NCBI GenBank assembly: GCA_964423615.1
Contig: CAYRFQ010000004.1
Coordinates: forward strand, 1-64,000
Reading direction: 5' to 3'
From: CAYRFQ01 sp964423615
GTDB taxonomy: Bacteria; Planctomycetota; Planctomycetia; Gemmatales; Gemmataceae
Length of the DNA: 64,000 nt
Of the stretch, positions 45,950 through 54,688 are shown one piece after another. The translations under genes were made by a program, and so were the position numbers. The notes beneath the pieces were generated by a model, which saw only the letters and a list, made by a program, of their open reading frames with translations, was not told the DNA's origin and searched no databases. How positions within the stretch are numbered: position 1 is the first letter of the stretch; each line of letters starts with the position of its first letter.

Positions 45950-48274
45950 TCAAGGCAACATTAACATCTCATCCATGCCCGCCATGAAACCTAACACGAA
46001 ATCCCCTCCCATTCGGAAGATGAAAGCGTCGGCTCCCGACCCACCAAAGAGGAAATCTTGATCGGCAAACCCGGCTGGATCAGTCGTCGGCGGGGTCATA
46101 GCCAAGCTCACTGGTGAGGTCCCACTCACCCAGGCCATTCGCACGCTATCCAAATTGCTGAATGAGTTGGCCGAATCGTCAACTTCGCCGCCAACAAGAA
46201 TGTTGATCCCCGAGGTGGCATAGACGAAATCGCGGCCAGCTCCACCAATCAACACGTCGTTACCGGGATTACCGTAGATACGGTCATCACCCGCATTTCC
46301 GAAAATGATGTCGTCGGCGGAACTGCCGAGAATCACATCATTACCATCTCCACCATAGATTTCGGTTTTGAGGAAACCAGGGACTTGGATAAAGTCGTTC
46401 CCGCCAAGCGCATTCACAATGATGCGGCCCCCTCCGGACAAATCAAACGTCCCAAGTGGGCTTCCAAAATTCGTCACCGTGACCGACCCTGGATTGAAAG
46501 CGTTGATAAAAAAGCTTTCATTATTGTCGGATCCCACCACTTGGAGATTTCCATTGAGGTCCACGGCGGCCGCCACCGTACTGCCGGGTGGTGGCGGTGG
46601 AGTAATGATGATCGTTCCGCTACCCGAGTTACTACCCGAATCAGATATTTGCATGGACACCATTTCTAACTCTTCGGGCGTCAATTCGGTTGTCGGGGTC
46701 CCCTCAAAGCTAGCGTCGACGATACTCAACGCTTCGCCTTGCAAAGCCATGTTTTCCAGAGCGATATAATCGCCCGACTGGCCAGAAAACTCCATGTTGG
46801 CTACCGTACCACCGACGACTTCGGTTCCCATTCCATCGATCACTAGACCATTATCTCCGCCGGTTATTGTGTTCGTCCCGTCGAATTGTACCGACGCTCC
46901 TCCTGAAAGATTGATGGCCGTCGGAGCACCCGAAATCATATTCCCCGTGCCGATCGTCGCCGACCCCATATCTGTGACCAGGATTCCAGTCGAAGACGTG
47001 ACCGTTCCCGTGTTCGTCACTTCGTTCATCGTGATCAACACATCACCGTTCGAATCCCCATCGACACGGACTCCGGCAACCGAAGTTGTCGAAGCACCCG
47101 TGTTATCAAAGTTCACAGTGTTGCCCGAGATCATGGAATTGCCTTGGAGGCTGTTGATGCTGATCCCAGCGAAGTTCGGATCAGGGGGCATGAACAACAT
47201 GTCGATGTCGATCTCAATCACGTTACCAGAAAGATTAAAATTCGAATTGGGACCGTTGTTTTCGAACGTCGCACTTTCCAGGATCAAAATACCATCGTCC
47301 TCGGCACCGCTAACCGTATTGCCACTGACTGTGATGCCATCGTTACCGCCCAGGAATCGAATGCCCTCAAATAGGGAACCCACAATAGTGTTCGATGTGA
47401 CAACAGAATTACTCGTGTTGATAATAGTGATCCCCACGCCGTCCATCGTGGTAACACTGTTCATCGTAATGGTCTCGTTGGTGTGTGTCACACCGTTGTT
47501 TCCAGTCAGAAGAATTCCATCCGCGTCATGACCATTGATCACGTTGCTTTGGATCGTCGAACCACTCGTGCTCGTTTGGAGCAAGATTCCAAAGGCTCCA
47601 TCAAATGGTGCAGCTTTGAAACCGTTATTATCTACGATCAAGTTGTTTTGAATCGTCGTGCCCGTCGTCGTCATTCCAGGGTTAACTACCGCCACACCCA
47701 TGATATTGTTCGAGATGATGTTATTCTCGACCGTCGCTCCGCTATCCTGAATCGTGACCCCCGCTGTACCCATGAAGTCCATTTGACCAGTGACCGTGAA
47801 GCCACTCACGGTTACGTTCTGGGCATCAATGATGAAACCCCCGCTCGCACCGTCAACAATCGATTCATTGGTCATCCGGCCCCCGCCATTTCCAGCCGTC
47901 AGGAAGAAATTCCCATTGAGGATCAGGCCCGAAGTCGAGATCGTCACTGTCTCCGTGTAAGTTCCATCCGCCACCAAAATGGTGTCACCCACCCCAGCCA
48001 CATCCACCGCAGCTTGAATGCTCGTGAATAGATCCGCACCAAACGTCAGCGTACTCACCGTCATCGGTGAGTGGTCTCCTCCAGTCGTATCCCACACGTC
48101 TGCCCCAGGAGAAGCCGCCACAGCATCGATGTCGACGTACAAAGTTGCCGGAGCAAATCGGTCCTCGAGAACTTGCAAAGTGGGACGGATTCGATTCGTC
48201 CGACTCAGGTGCAGTTGACGAGTGGTCTGAGCAGTCGGCACCAGCGACCGAAGCAGGTTCCAGAATGAGCGCAT
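45950..48274 (-). CDS. Exported right-handed beta-helix protein with RTX calcium-binding repeats
   Basis: This 774-residue protein has the planctomycete N-terminal motif LQVLEDRFAPATLYVD (residues about 34-49) in place of a normal signal peptide. Residues 75-560 are beta-helix repeats built from Asn/Gly/Thr-rich blocks (TVSGFTVTGQ, VENNIISNNIMGVAV, GISINSLQGNSMISGNTV). Residues about 620-700 are RTX nonapeptides: GGDGNDVILGSSADDIIFG and GDDRIYGNPGNDVLIGG. Such proteins are probably surface-attached, with Ca2+ stabilising the C-terminal part. The sequence has few lysines and is acidic. No type I secretion genes are nearby. Confidence 0.88.
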   Translation of the reverse strand: MRSFWNLLRSLVPTAQTTRQLHLSRTNRIRPTLQVLEDRFAPATLYVDIDAVAASPGADVWDTTGGDHSPMTVSTLTFGADLFTSIQAAVDVAGVGDTILVADGTYTETVTISTSGLILNGNFFLTAGNGGGRMTNESIVDGASGGFIIDAQNVTVSGFTVTGQMDFMGTAGVTIQDSGATVENNIISNNIMGVAVVNPGMTTTGTTIQNNLIVDNNGFKAAPFDGAFGILLQTSTSGSTIQSNVINGHDADGILLTGNNGVTHTNETITMNSVTTMDGVGITIINTSNSVVTSNTIVGSLFEGIRFLGGNDGITVSGNTVSGAEDDGILILESATFENNGPNSNFNLSGNVIEIDIDMLFMPPDPNFAGISINSLQGNSMISGNTVNFDNTGASTTSVAGVRVDGDSNGDVLITMNEVTNTGTVTSSTGILVTDMGSATIGTGNMISGAPTAINLSGGASVQFDGTNTITGGDNGLVIDGMGTEVVGGTVANMEFSGQSGDYIALENMALQGEALSIVDASFEGTPTTELTPEELEMVSMQISDSGSNSGSGTIIITPPPPPGSTVAAAVDLNGNLQVVGSDNNESFFINAFNPGSVTVTNFGSPLGTFDLSGGGRIIVNALGGNDFIQVPGFLKTEIYGGDGNDVILGSSADDIIFGNAGDDRIYGNPGNDVLIGGAGRDFVYATSGINILVGGEVDDSANSFSNLDSVRMAWVSGTSPVSLAMTPPTTDPAGFADQDFLFGGSGADAFIFRMGGDFVLGFMAGMDEMLMLP

Positions 48275-48407
48275 GAATGATTCCTCATAGTTGAATGGAA
48301 GGAAAATGTTTCAAGGAGACCGAATTCGAAAACGTATTAGAGTCAACGAAACAAATTACAGTAAACAGCCTGGGCGCAACCTTAGTTCGATTCTTCAAGA
48401 ACTGGAC

Positions 48408-51107
48408 TCAATCACCAGGCCGATGTTCAAGCCCTTGTACTTTCTCGGATAACTCATCATAGAGTTCACGAGCTTTGTGCCGGCGTTTGGAGTTAGAATC
48501 CATCACCACCTGAATCTGTTGTAAGGCCAAGTTGAACTCTCCGGACCCAGCCAAGGCACGAGCCAATAAGAAACGTAAGTCTAAATTCTCAGGGTCGAAC
48601 ACCAGGGCGAAACGATAAGCTTCGACTGCCAGTTGCGGTTGCTTGAGTTCCTCGTGCAGCTTCCCTTTGAGTTCATAATCCCCTCCACCAAGTACCTTCC
48701 TCTGTGCCAGCCCTTCCAAGGCGCGGGTCAGGAATTCTCGCGGAACCTCCTCGGTTCCTAAGAATCTTTGAGCATGGTTACCCGCATCCCAAAGGACATG
48801 CGGAATGAAGGGAATGACTTTTTGGGCCACTTCCGAGGGTGCCAGCTTCTCAAGACTACGCTGGACAATAGGTCTAAGGTGTTTTTTGGAACAACGGAGC
48901 GAGTTACTCCAACTGAACCAAGCCCCGTCGAAATTCTTGGCTTTTAACTGCGCCTCGCCCAACAAATACCAAAGCCGAACGTCGGTTGGACGGAGTTCCA
49001 CCGCCCGCCCAAGGTTATCCTCTCTGGACCCGACTCCGGAAAACTCCTCAGCAAAAGTGGCCAGACCAACGTAAGGTTTATGATGGATCGGGCAAAGATC
49101 CTTCGCCGATCGATACTGCTTCAAGGCAGGATAAATGAATTGTTTCCGCATGGAATCCATTGGGACCCTCAACTTGGGTTCCTGATTCCACGACTCACAA
49201 GCTACCAACCGACTCAAAAATTCAAACGTCATTAATCCATCGTTGACCGAACCAATCGCTCCCGTGTTGCCAACCAGGGAAGCGACCCTAACGGGTTCTA
49301 CTCGTTGGCGAGCCCTATCCAAAGATACTTCGTAGGTTTGGGCCAGGGCAGTTGCCAGGGCCAATCGAAGTTCGACATCTCTTGGCTTCAAAGACACCGC
49401 GGCTTGCAAATAATCGATTCGCTTCTCGAGTTCAGTCAAGGTCGCGTCTTCCCCCAAGTTGCGCGCCGCAAGCCGGAATCGTTCGGCTTGCGAAAGCCGC
49501 CACCCTTCCACTACGAGCAAGACACTCATTCCCATCAAGAGTAGAACCGGAATGACAACAATCATACCCGAATGCCGCACCTTCCCAGCGCCTCTTTCGC
49601 CGGTCTCTAGCTTTCCCTTTTCAGAAGCTCGGGACACCTTGGAACTACAAGCCGTAATATGAGCCGAGACCACTGTGACCAAAACGACAATCGCAGGTAT
49701 GTGCAGACCGAAATCAACCCAACTGTGCACAACGACAGTCGTAAGTCCCAACAACCCACCAAGGACAAGATTACCTGTCGAATCAAACGGTGATTTCTTG
49801 TAACCAATATATCCAGTACGTAGCAGGTACCCGACGGCCAGCAAAACAAATAGCAAGCTAAGACATCCACCTTCGACGAGAACATGCAAGTACTCGTTAT
49901 GTGCAAATTCCACAAATAGGGTCGAATCGTCACCCGGATGTCGACTCATCTGGTCCATATGAAGGAACGTTCCAAAACCAGACCCCCAAATAGGAAACTC
50001 AGAGACCCGCGGCCACACTCGCTGCCATATATAAAACCGACTCTGTTGGAGTGTGTCGGCCTGCCATAGGGTGTCGATACGATGTTCGATCTGCTGCAGA
50101 CCAACCCACGATAAGAAACCGAACACCAAGAACACACCAAGAAACCAAAGACCGCCTGAAAACGACTTACCCAACACCCGCCACTGCAGAAAAATTCCAA
50201 GACTGATGGCAATCAGAAACGCGACCATTCCACCCCGCGAAAGCGACAGGAAGTTGCTTCCAACCATCAGAATGACACCAGCTAAAATCCACAAACACTC
50301 CGGCGTTCGTAGTAAGTCCACAATTCCCTGGGTAGGATAGGACGACGTCGATTCGGGATGCCTGGTGCTTTTCCATATCCGACTGAAGAACAGACCAATT
50401 GCCAGTCCAACACAGATGTTGACGTAGAACGGAAAATGGTTCCGACACACAAAAGGACCATAACATCGACCGGCCGTTTCCCAGGACCAATACACAAAAC
50501 TTGGTCGAGCCGACAAAAACTGAAGAATCGCGAACATCGCCAATCCAGCTCCTTGGAAAGTACACAAGATAGCTAAACGGCGAAAGCTTCTTTTGGTCGC
50601 AAATGTGTTAGCAATGCTGGCATAAAACAACACGACCGCAAGAATCCGCAGGAGTGTCCAGCGAGTGGCCCCGGGCGATAGACTTATAGTCGTACCAGGG
50701 ACACTACCCCACTGCGCAAAATTGTTAATCCCGGGATTGTCTCGAACGCTTAAAAATCGATCATAAATACCACCAGTCCTTGGGGAGACATATTCAAGAA
50801 CCGCCTCCGGCCAAGAGACCATCTGGATACAAGCGACCAACAATAATCCCACCAAACAAAAGAGAAAGAAGTCCGGTGTCCAGCAAAACTCCCGTGTACT
50901 CAGGATCTTCAACGCCCACAGACCAACGGTCGTGGCCACCCCCCAGTAAAGGATCATCTCAAAAAAGGGATGAACCGCACCAAAGGCCCACGGCGAAAAA
51001 AACACCATCAACAGCGTCACCATTTCCATGGCACCATGAATGATGTTTTCCCACTTTGTTGGCTGCTCTTTGGGGGAGAGCGCTCTCAAGTTCTCAGAAG
51101 GAACCAT
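48408..51107 (-). CDS. O-antigen ligase/polymerase-like membrane protein with C-terminal TPR repeats
   Basis: The 899 residues begin at ATG 51107 behind AGAAGGA. About twelve transmembrane segments fill residues 25-510, with the Wzy_C-type pattern in LSLSRGGMVAFLIAISLGIFLQW and the loop motif FVEFAHNEYLHVLVEGG. The remaining 390 residues are helical repeats (RLSQAERFRLAARNL, LWYLLGEAQLKAKNFDGAWFSW, LDLRFLLARALAGSGEFNLALQQIQ) of TPR type. These enzymes polymerise or ligate polysaccharide units in the periplasm. Position beside exporter and BY-kinase genes supports an exopolysaccharide role; the long TPR tail is unusual and may bind the export partners. Confidence 0.88.
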   Translation of the reverse strand: MVPSENLRALSPKEQPTKWENIIHGAMEMVTLLMVFFSPWAFGAVHPFFEMILYWGVATTVGLWALKILSTREFCWTPDFFLFCLVGLLLVACIQMVSWPEAVLEYVSPRTGGIYDRFLSVRDNPGINNFAQWGSVPGTTISLSPGATRWTLLRILAVVLFYASIANTFATKRSFRRLAILCTFQGAGLAMFAILQFLSARPSFVYWSWETAGRCYGPFVCRNHFPFYVNICVGLAIGLFFSRIWKSTRHPESTSSYPTQGIVDLLRTPECLWILAGVILMVGSNFLSLSRGGMVAFLIAISLGIFLQWRVLGKSFSGGLWFLGVFLVFGFLSWVGLQQIEHRIDTLWQADTLQQSRFYIWQRVWPRVSEFPIWGSGFGTFLHMDQMSRHPGDDSTLFVEFAHNEYLHVLVEGGCLSLLFVLLAVGYLLRTGYIGYKKSPFDSTGNLVLGGLLGLTTVVVHSWVDFGLHIPAIVVLVTVVSAHITACSSKVSRASEKGKLETGERGAGKVRHSGMIVVIPVLLLMGMSVLLVVEGWRLSQAERFRLAARNLGEDATLTELEKRIDYLQAAVSLKPRDVELRLALATALAQTYEVSLDRARQRVEPVRVASLVGNTGAIGSVNDGLMTFEFLSRLVACESWNQEPKLRVPMDSMRKQFIYPALKQYRSAKDLCPIHHKPYVGLATFAEEFSGVGSREDNLGRAVELRPTDVRLWYLLGEAQLKAKNFDGAWFSWSNSLRCSKKHLRPIVQRSLEKLAPSEVAQKVIPFIPHVLWDAGNHAQRFLGTEEVPREFLTRALEGLAQRKVLGGGDYELKGKLHEELKQPQLAVEAYRFALVFDPENLDLRFLLARALAGSGEFNLALQQIQVVMDSNSKRRHKARELYDELSEKVQGLEHRPGD

Positions 51108-51359
51108 TCAAGAACTCAGGGCTATTAGGTCTTTGGACTGGTCCGTGAAGATTGAATTCCGGATGTTAGGTTGGGTGAATCAGGAGAGGAGTTTGGTAGT
51201 TCAACAACAAACGAACCAAGGGGGAATAGGTCAAAACTGCGAATTCCTGCGCGTCAGCGAGTAAACAGTCTCGCGAGGTTACCATCGAAAAAGCAAACTA
51301 CTTACAGAGAGTTTGTCTCTACAAGATCGAGACAAACTTCTCAGGTTCTCATCAAATCT

Positions 51360-51722
51360 TTAACGACCTGGAGAGGTTCGCGAACCACGACGAGTGTACA
51401 CCCAGTCCTTGAGGAGGACCGTCTCCTCAGAATCTTGACCAAGTTTGGCCTGGCTTTGGACTTCATCCGATGGAGCCTTGTAACCAGGTTCGAAGATGGT
51501 CAAGCCCCCAGCAATCGGATCGTCTTCTCGAGCAAGCCTTGTATCGGTTGTCGGCCAAACGGACCCACCCAAAAGAATGATCCCAACCAGAACGAGACCA
51601 ATCAAAAGAAACCATGACGAAATCGAGCGGTATCTTCTCTTTGCTTGATTCGTCGATTGGTTAGGCAGATACGTGTCTGATTGATTAAGTCGATTTGCCA
51701 TTGGTGCCCCCAATTTATTCAT
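51360..51722 (-). CDS. Small single-pass membrane protein, hypothetical
   Basis: The 120-residue protein has a polar basic N-terminus (about 32 residues) and one transmembrane helix (ISSWFLLIGLVLVGIILLGGSVW) followed by a 65-residue external tail. I do not recognise a family. An alternative ATG is 21 bases in. It lies between the ligase-like gene and the exporter lipoprotein, so a role in the polysaccharide machinery is possible. Composition and ATG start make it likely real. Confidence 0.6.
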   Translation of the reverse strand: MNKLGAPMANRLNQSDTYLPNQSTNQAKRRYRSISSWFLLIGLVLVGIILLGGSVWPTTDTRLAREDDPIAGGLTIFEPGYKAPSDEVQSQAKLGQDSEETVLLKDWVYTRRGSRTSPGR

Positions 51723-52225
51723 ACGTTCTTGCTTGTTAAATTTTTACAATGACGAAAAAAATGAATAATGTAACGACTTTAATTCCTCCTTGCTTGCATG
51801 TCCATTATACGACATCTTCTAACCACTCCAAGGCAGCCGAAAAAGAAAAACTACCTGATTGCTCTAGAAAGCACTTTTTGAAGCCGTTTCTTTACCTTTT
51901 GTTGACATCCCCTCGGTTGCTTTCAACGAGATCCCTACCCCAGACCCTTCACTCCTACAATCCCACACAGAAGCTTCCCATCTCCTCAAATCCAACTGGC
52001 TTGATCCTGTCACAAGCTTCACCAGGTTCTATTGACTCTCCTTATCCTGTATGAGTTGTGCGCAGTAGACATTGGGGTAAAAAACACCTAAATCCCCAAG
52101 ATCAAATCATCATCACAATCGTTACAACACATATTTCCGGCAAAGACTTCAAGTTTGAGTCCCGAATGGGGCGATAACACTAGAGAAGCCATATCTGTCC
52201 TCTTGTTCTGCTTTGGGCCAAGCTA
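51723..52225. other. Divergent intergenic region in the polysaccharide locus
   Basis: About 500 AT-rich bases separate the leftward small membrane protein from the rightward lipoprotein. Promoters for both directions must be here. No JUMPstart or ops element was recognised. Confidence 0.35.
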
Positions 52226-52828
52226 ATGAAACGTCTTCTCGGCCTCACCGCTGTTTTACTTTGCTCGACTCTATCGGGCTGTATGTTCCTCGGTTACGGG
52301 GTCCGGAACATCATCCATGTCCCGGGCGAAGCGTTCGACGAAGTTCACGCCAAGAAAGAGCGCCGAAAAAAAGCTAGAGCGGCTTGGAGGGAGATGCAAC
52401 GACTGAATCCCACCGACCACTCTCGAGCCTACAAAGATGGATTTCTCAGAGGATTCGAGGACTACCTTGCTGCCGGGGGAAATGGATTGCCTCCCCCCAT
52501 TCCACCCGAGAAATACCAACGCCTTCGATATCAAAATCCTCAAGGTAGATTAGCCGTACAAGATTGGTTCGCCGGATTCTCTCATGGTTCGACCGTAGCC
52601 GTCGAATCCGGCTGCCGCGAATTTCGGGTTATGCCCTCGAGCAGTCCAGGCTATGACAAACCGATCCCTCCGTTCCGCGGCATGGAGTCCGGAAACGCAC
52701 AGTTCGAAACAATGCCCGAGCCTTCATTCGTGACATTCCAATCGAGTCCACCGTTGAAACCGGAACACTCGTCTCCAAACTGGACTGAACGACTTCCTCT
52801 ACCTGATCAAACCGTGCCTGACAATTGA
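52226..52828 (+). CDS. Lipoprotein of the polysaccharide export locus
   Basis: This 200-residue protein has a lipoprotein signal (MKRLLGLTAVLLCSTLSGC, lipidated Cys19). The mature part has an Arg/Lys/Ala-rich helix (EVHAKKERRKKARAAWREMQRLN), then DGFLRGFEDYLAAGGNGLPPPIPPEKYQRLRYQNPQGR and a DWFAGFSHGSTVA block, then an extended Pro/Ser-rich tail. I do not recognise a named family, but similar short proteins occur beside Wza-like genes in planctomycetes. It precedes the exporter by 76 bases on the same strand. Confidence 0.75.
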   Translation: MKRLLGLTAVLLCSTLSGCMFLGYGVRNIIHVPGEAFDEVHAKKERRKKARAAWREMQRLNPTDHSRAYKDGFLRGFEDYLAAGGNGLPPPIPPEKYQRLRYQNPQGRLAVQDWFAGFSHGSTVAVESGCREFRVMPSSSPGYDKPIPPFRGMESGNAQFETMPEPSFVTFQSSPPLKPEHSSPNWTERLPLPDQTVPDN

Positions 52829-52904
52829 TGTCCGTGTTGGATGGTTCCAGAAATGGGTTCCTACCAGTGACAACCTTGTCCTGACCCAAGGGCGGAAAAA
52901 GACC

Positions 52905-54266
52905 ATGTCGTACTTACTACAACGAATGACCAACTGGTTTTCTGACTCTCCAGCTCGATTACTCCACAGTTTCATGTTGTTTCTCGTGGGGATCGTGTGT
53001 TGTCCTGGGTGCGCGTCCTTCACAAACCCGGCGGCTTCCTATGGAATACCAGTCAGCCGAGTCCCAACAGAATTTCTAGGTCGTCCCCGCGAACAACAAC
53101 AACTGGTACCATTCACGAGATTGCGTCATCCACAGGTAACCATATACAAGCTCGCGCCTGGGGATGTTTTGGGCGTCTATGTCGAGGGCGTCGTAGGCGG
53201 CGTAGGCGAAACACCTCCAGTTCAATTTGCGGCCAATTCTCAAGAACCGGTGATCGGATATCCAGTTCCCGTCCGGAGTGATGGGACCATCATCCTACCA
53301 TTGATTCCCGAAATCAAGGCCCAGGGAATCACGGTCGAGGAGCTAGAGGCCAAAGTCAAAAAGGCTTACACCGAAGATAAACAGTTATTGAAACCCAAAG
53401 CAAAAATTTTGATCACGCTCCAAAGTCGTAGAAAATACCGCGTTCTGGTAATCCGGGAAGACGCCGGTGCCTTGACCGTAAGTCCTGCGGGAACCCTCGG
53501 GTCCGCACGTAGGGGCACAGGAAAATTATTGTACATGCCCGCTTACCAGAATGATGTCTTGACAGCACTGGCCGAAACAGGCGGGTTGCCAGGATTCGAT
53601 GCGACGAACGAAGTCTTCGTATTGCGTGGTGGCATCCGTGACGGTGTCCATTCGAACGGCACAACTTCGATAGTTCATCCAGACCTGCTTAGGTCCATGG
53701 ATCGAAGTGGACAGAAATCGAAAGATAATATCGTTAGGCTACCCCTCAGATTATATCCCGATGAACCGATTCCATTCGACCAAAAGGATGTCATTCTGAA
53801 CGATGGAGACATCGTATACGTCCGAGCCCGCACCACAGAGGTCTTCTACACAGCTGGACTAATTGATGGCGGCGAGTTCATTCTCCCAAGAGATTACGAT
53901 CTCGATGTCCTCGAAGCCGTGGCCCGTGTCCGCGGTCCACTCTTCAATGGGGGCTTGTCCCAAAACAATTTCACAGGCCAAGTTATCAACGTGGGTCTTG
54001 GATTTCCCTCACCGAGCCAGTTGACTGTTATTCGCAAGACACAGGGCGGTGGTCAAATTGCCATTAATGTTGACCTCAATAAAGCTCTTATTGATTCTCG
54101 GGAACGTATCCTCGTCATGCCTGGCGACGTTTTGGTCCTACAAGAAACCCTCGGAGAATCTTTCACCAGGTACTTCACCACTGTCTTCCGATACGACTTC
54201 ATGTGGGACATAGTAACGTCACCAGACGCCACAGGCTTCGGGATGTTCACTGGACCTCAGTCATAG
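52905..54266 (+). CDS. Outer-membrane polysaccharide export protein, Wza-like
   Basis: This 453-residue protein carries an N-terminal hydrophobic segment ending in CCPGC (Cys36), an atypical lipobox. The Poly_export domain is visible (VTIYKLAPGDVLGVYVEGVVGG, VRSDGTIILPLIPEIKAQGITVEELEAKVKKAY), followed by SLBB-like repeats (LTALAETGGLPGFDATNEVFVLRGG and ILNDGDIVYVRART). Such proteins form the outer-membrane channel for capsule or exopolysaccharide. It is the expected partner of the Wzz/BY-kinase encoded opposite it. Confidence 0.9.
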   Translation: MSYLLQRMTNWFSDSPARLLHSFMLFLVGIVCCPGCASFTNPAASYGIPVSRVPTEFLGRPREQQQLVPFTRLRHPQVTIYKLAPGDVLGVYVEGVVGGVGETPPVQFAANSQEPVIGYPVPVRSDGTIILPLIPEIKAQGITVEELEAKVKKAYTEDKQLLKPKAKILITLQSRRKYRVLVIREDAGALTVSPAGTLGSARRGTGKLLYMPAYQNDVLTALAETGGLPGFDATNEVFVLRGGIRDGVHSNGTTSIVHPDLLRSMDRSGQKSKDNIVRLPLRLYPDEPIPFDQKDVILNDGDIVYVRARTTEVFYTAGLIDGGEFILPRDYDLDVLEAVARVRGPLFNGGLSQNNFTGQVINVGLGFPSPSQLTVIRKTQGGGQIAINVDLNKALIDSRERILVMPGDVLVLQETLGESFTRYFTTVFRYDFMWDIVTSPDATGFGMFTGPQS

Positions 54267-54622
54267 CCACTGGTCGCCGGGAGTTGTGTTGCCCAGCCAG
54301 ACGCAAAGACCACTCGATCGGTGAGGTCGCATAGTGAATGATGAACGCGAGTCTCATCACTGGGGTAAATAACCTGGGCACTACTCTCGCCAAAAATTAC
54401 TGTCCCAAGACATGGGTCGTAAGGAAACGAATATAGCTCCTCAACCAACACGATCACTTTTCCTTCGAGTAGTCGTGTTGTTTCAAGAGCTATAGACTGG
54501 CTAAGGTTTGAAGTCGAGTTCGAGTCGAGAATGCTCAAGCGATACAACAGTTTGACAACAAATACTCGCAATGGAACTTGAGACAAAACATAGAACAGAC
54601 TTTTCATCTCTCCTACATCCAT
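54257..54622 (-). CDS. Hypothetical small protein following the BY-kinase gene
   Basis: The frame runs from ATG 54622 (or a TTG at 54649) and its stop overlaps the exporter's last 10 bases tail to tail. It has no signal peptide. The centre is hydrophobic (ALETTRLLEGKVIVLVEELYSFP), and the end reads GESSAQVIYPSDETRVHHSL and VVFASGWATQL. The stretch ESSAQVIYPS and the later FASG resemble ESDLRVNVPS and LFSG in the small protein at 58781, so the two could be related. No family is recognised, and the call is tentative. Confidence 0.4.
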   Translation of the reverse strand: MDVGEMKSLFYVLSQVPLRVFVVKLLYRLSILDSNSTSNLSQSIALETTRLLEGKVIVLVEELYSFPYDPCLGTVIFGESSAQVIYPSDETRVHHSLCDLTDRVVFASGWATQLPATSGYD

Positions 54623-54688
54623 CGTCCCCACCACCGACTTGGCCGCCAAAACTCTTTGGCTTCAAAGGAATAATTCTCTCTTTGATAC

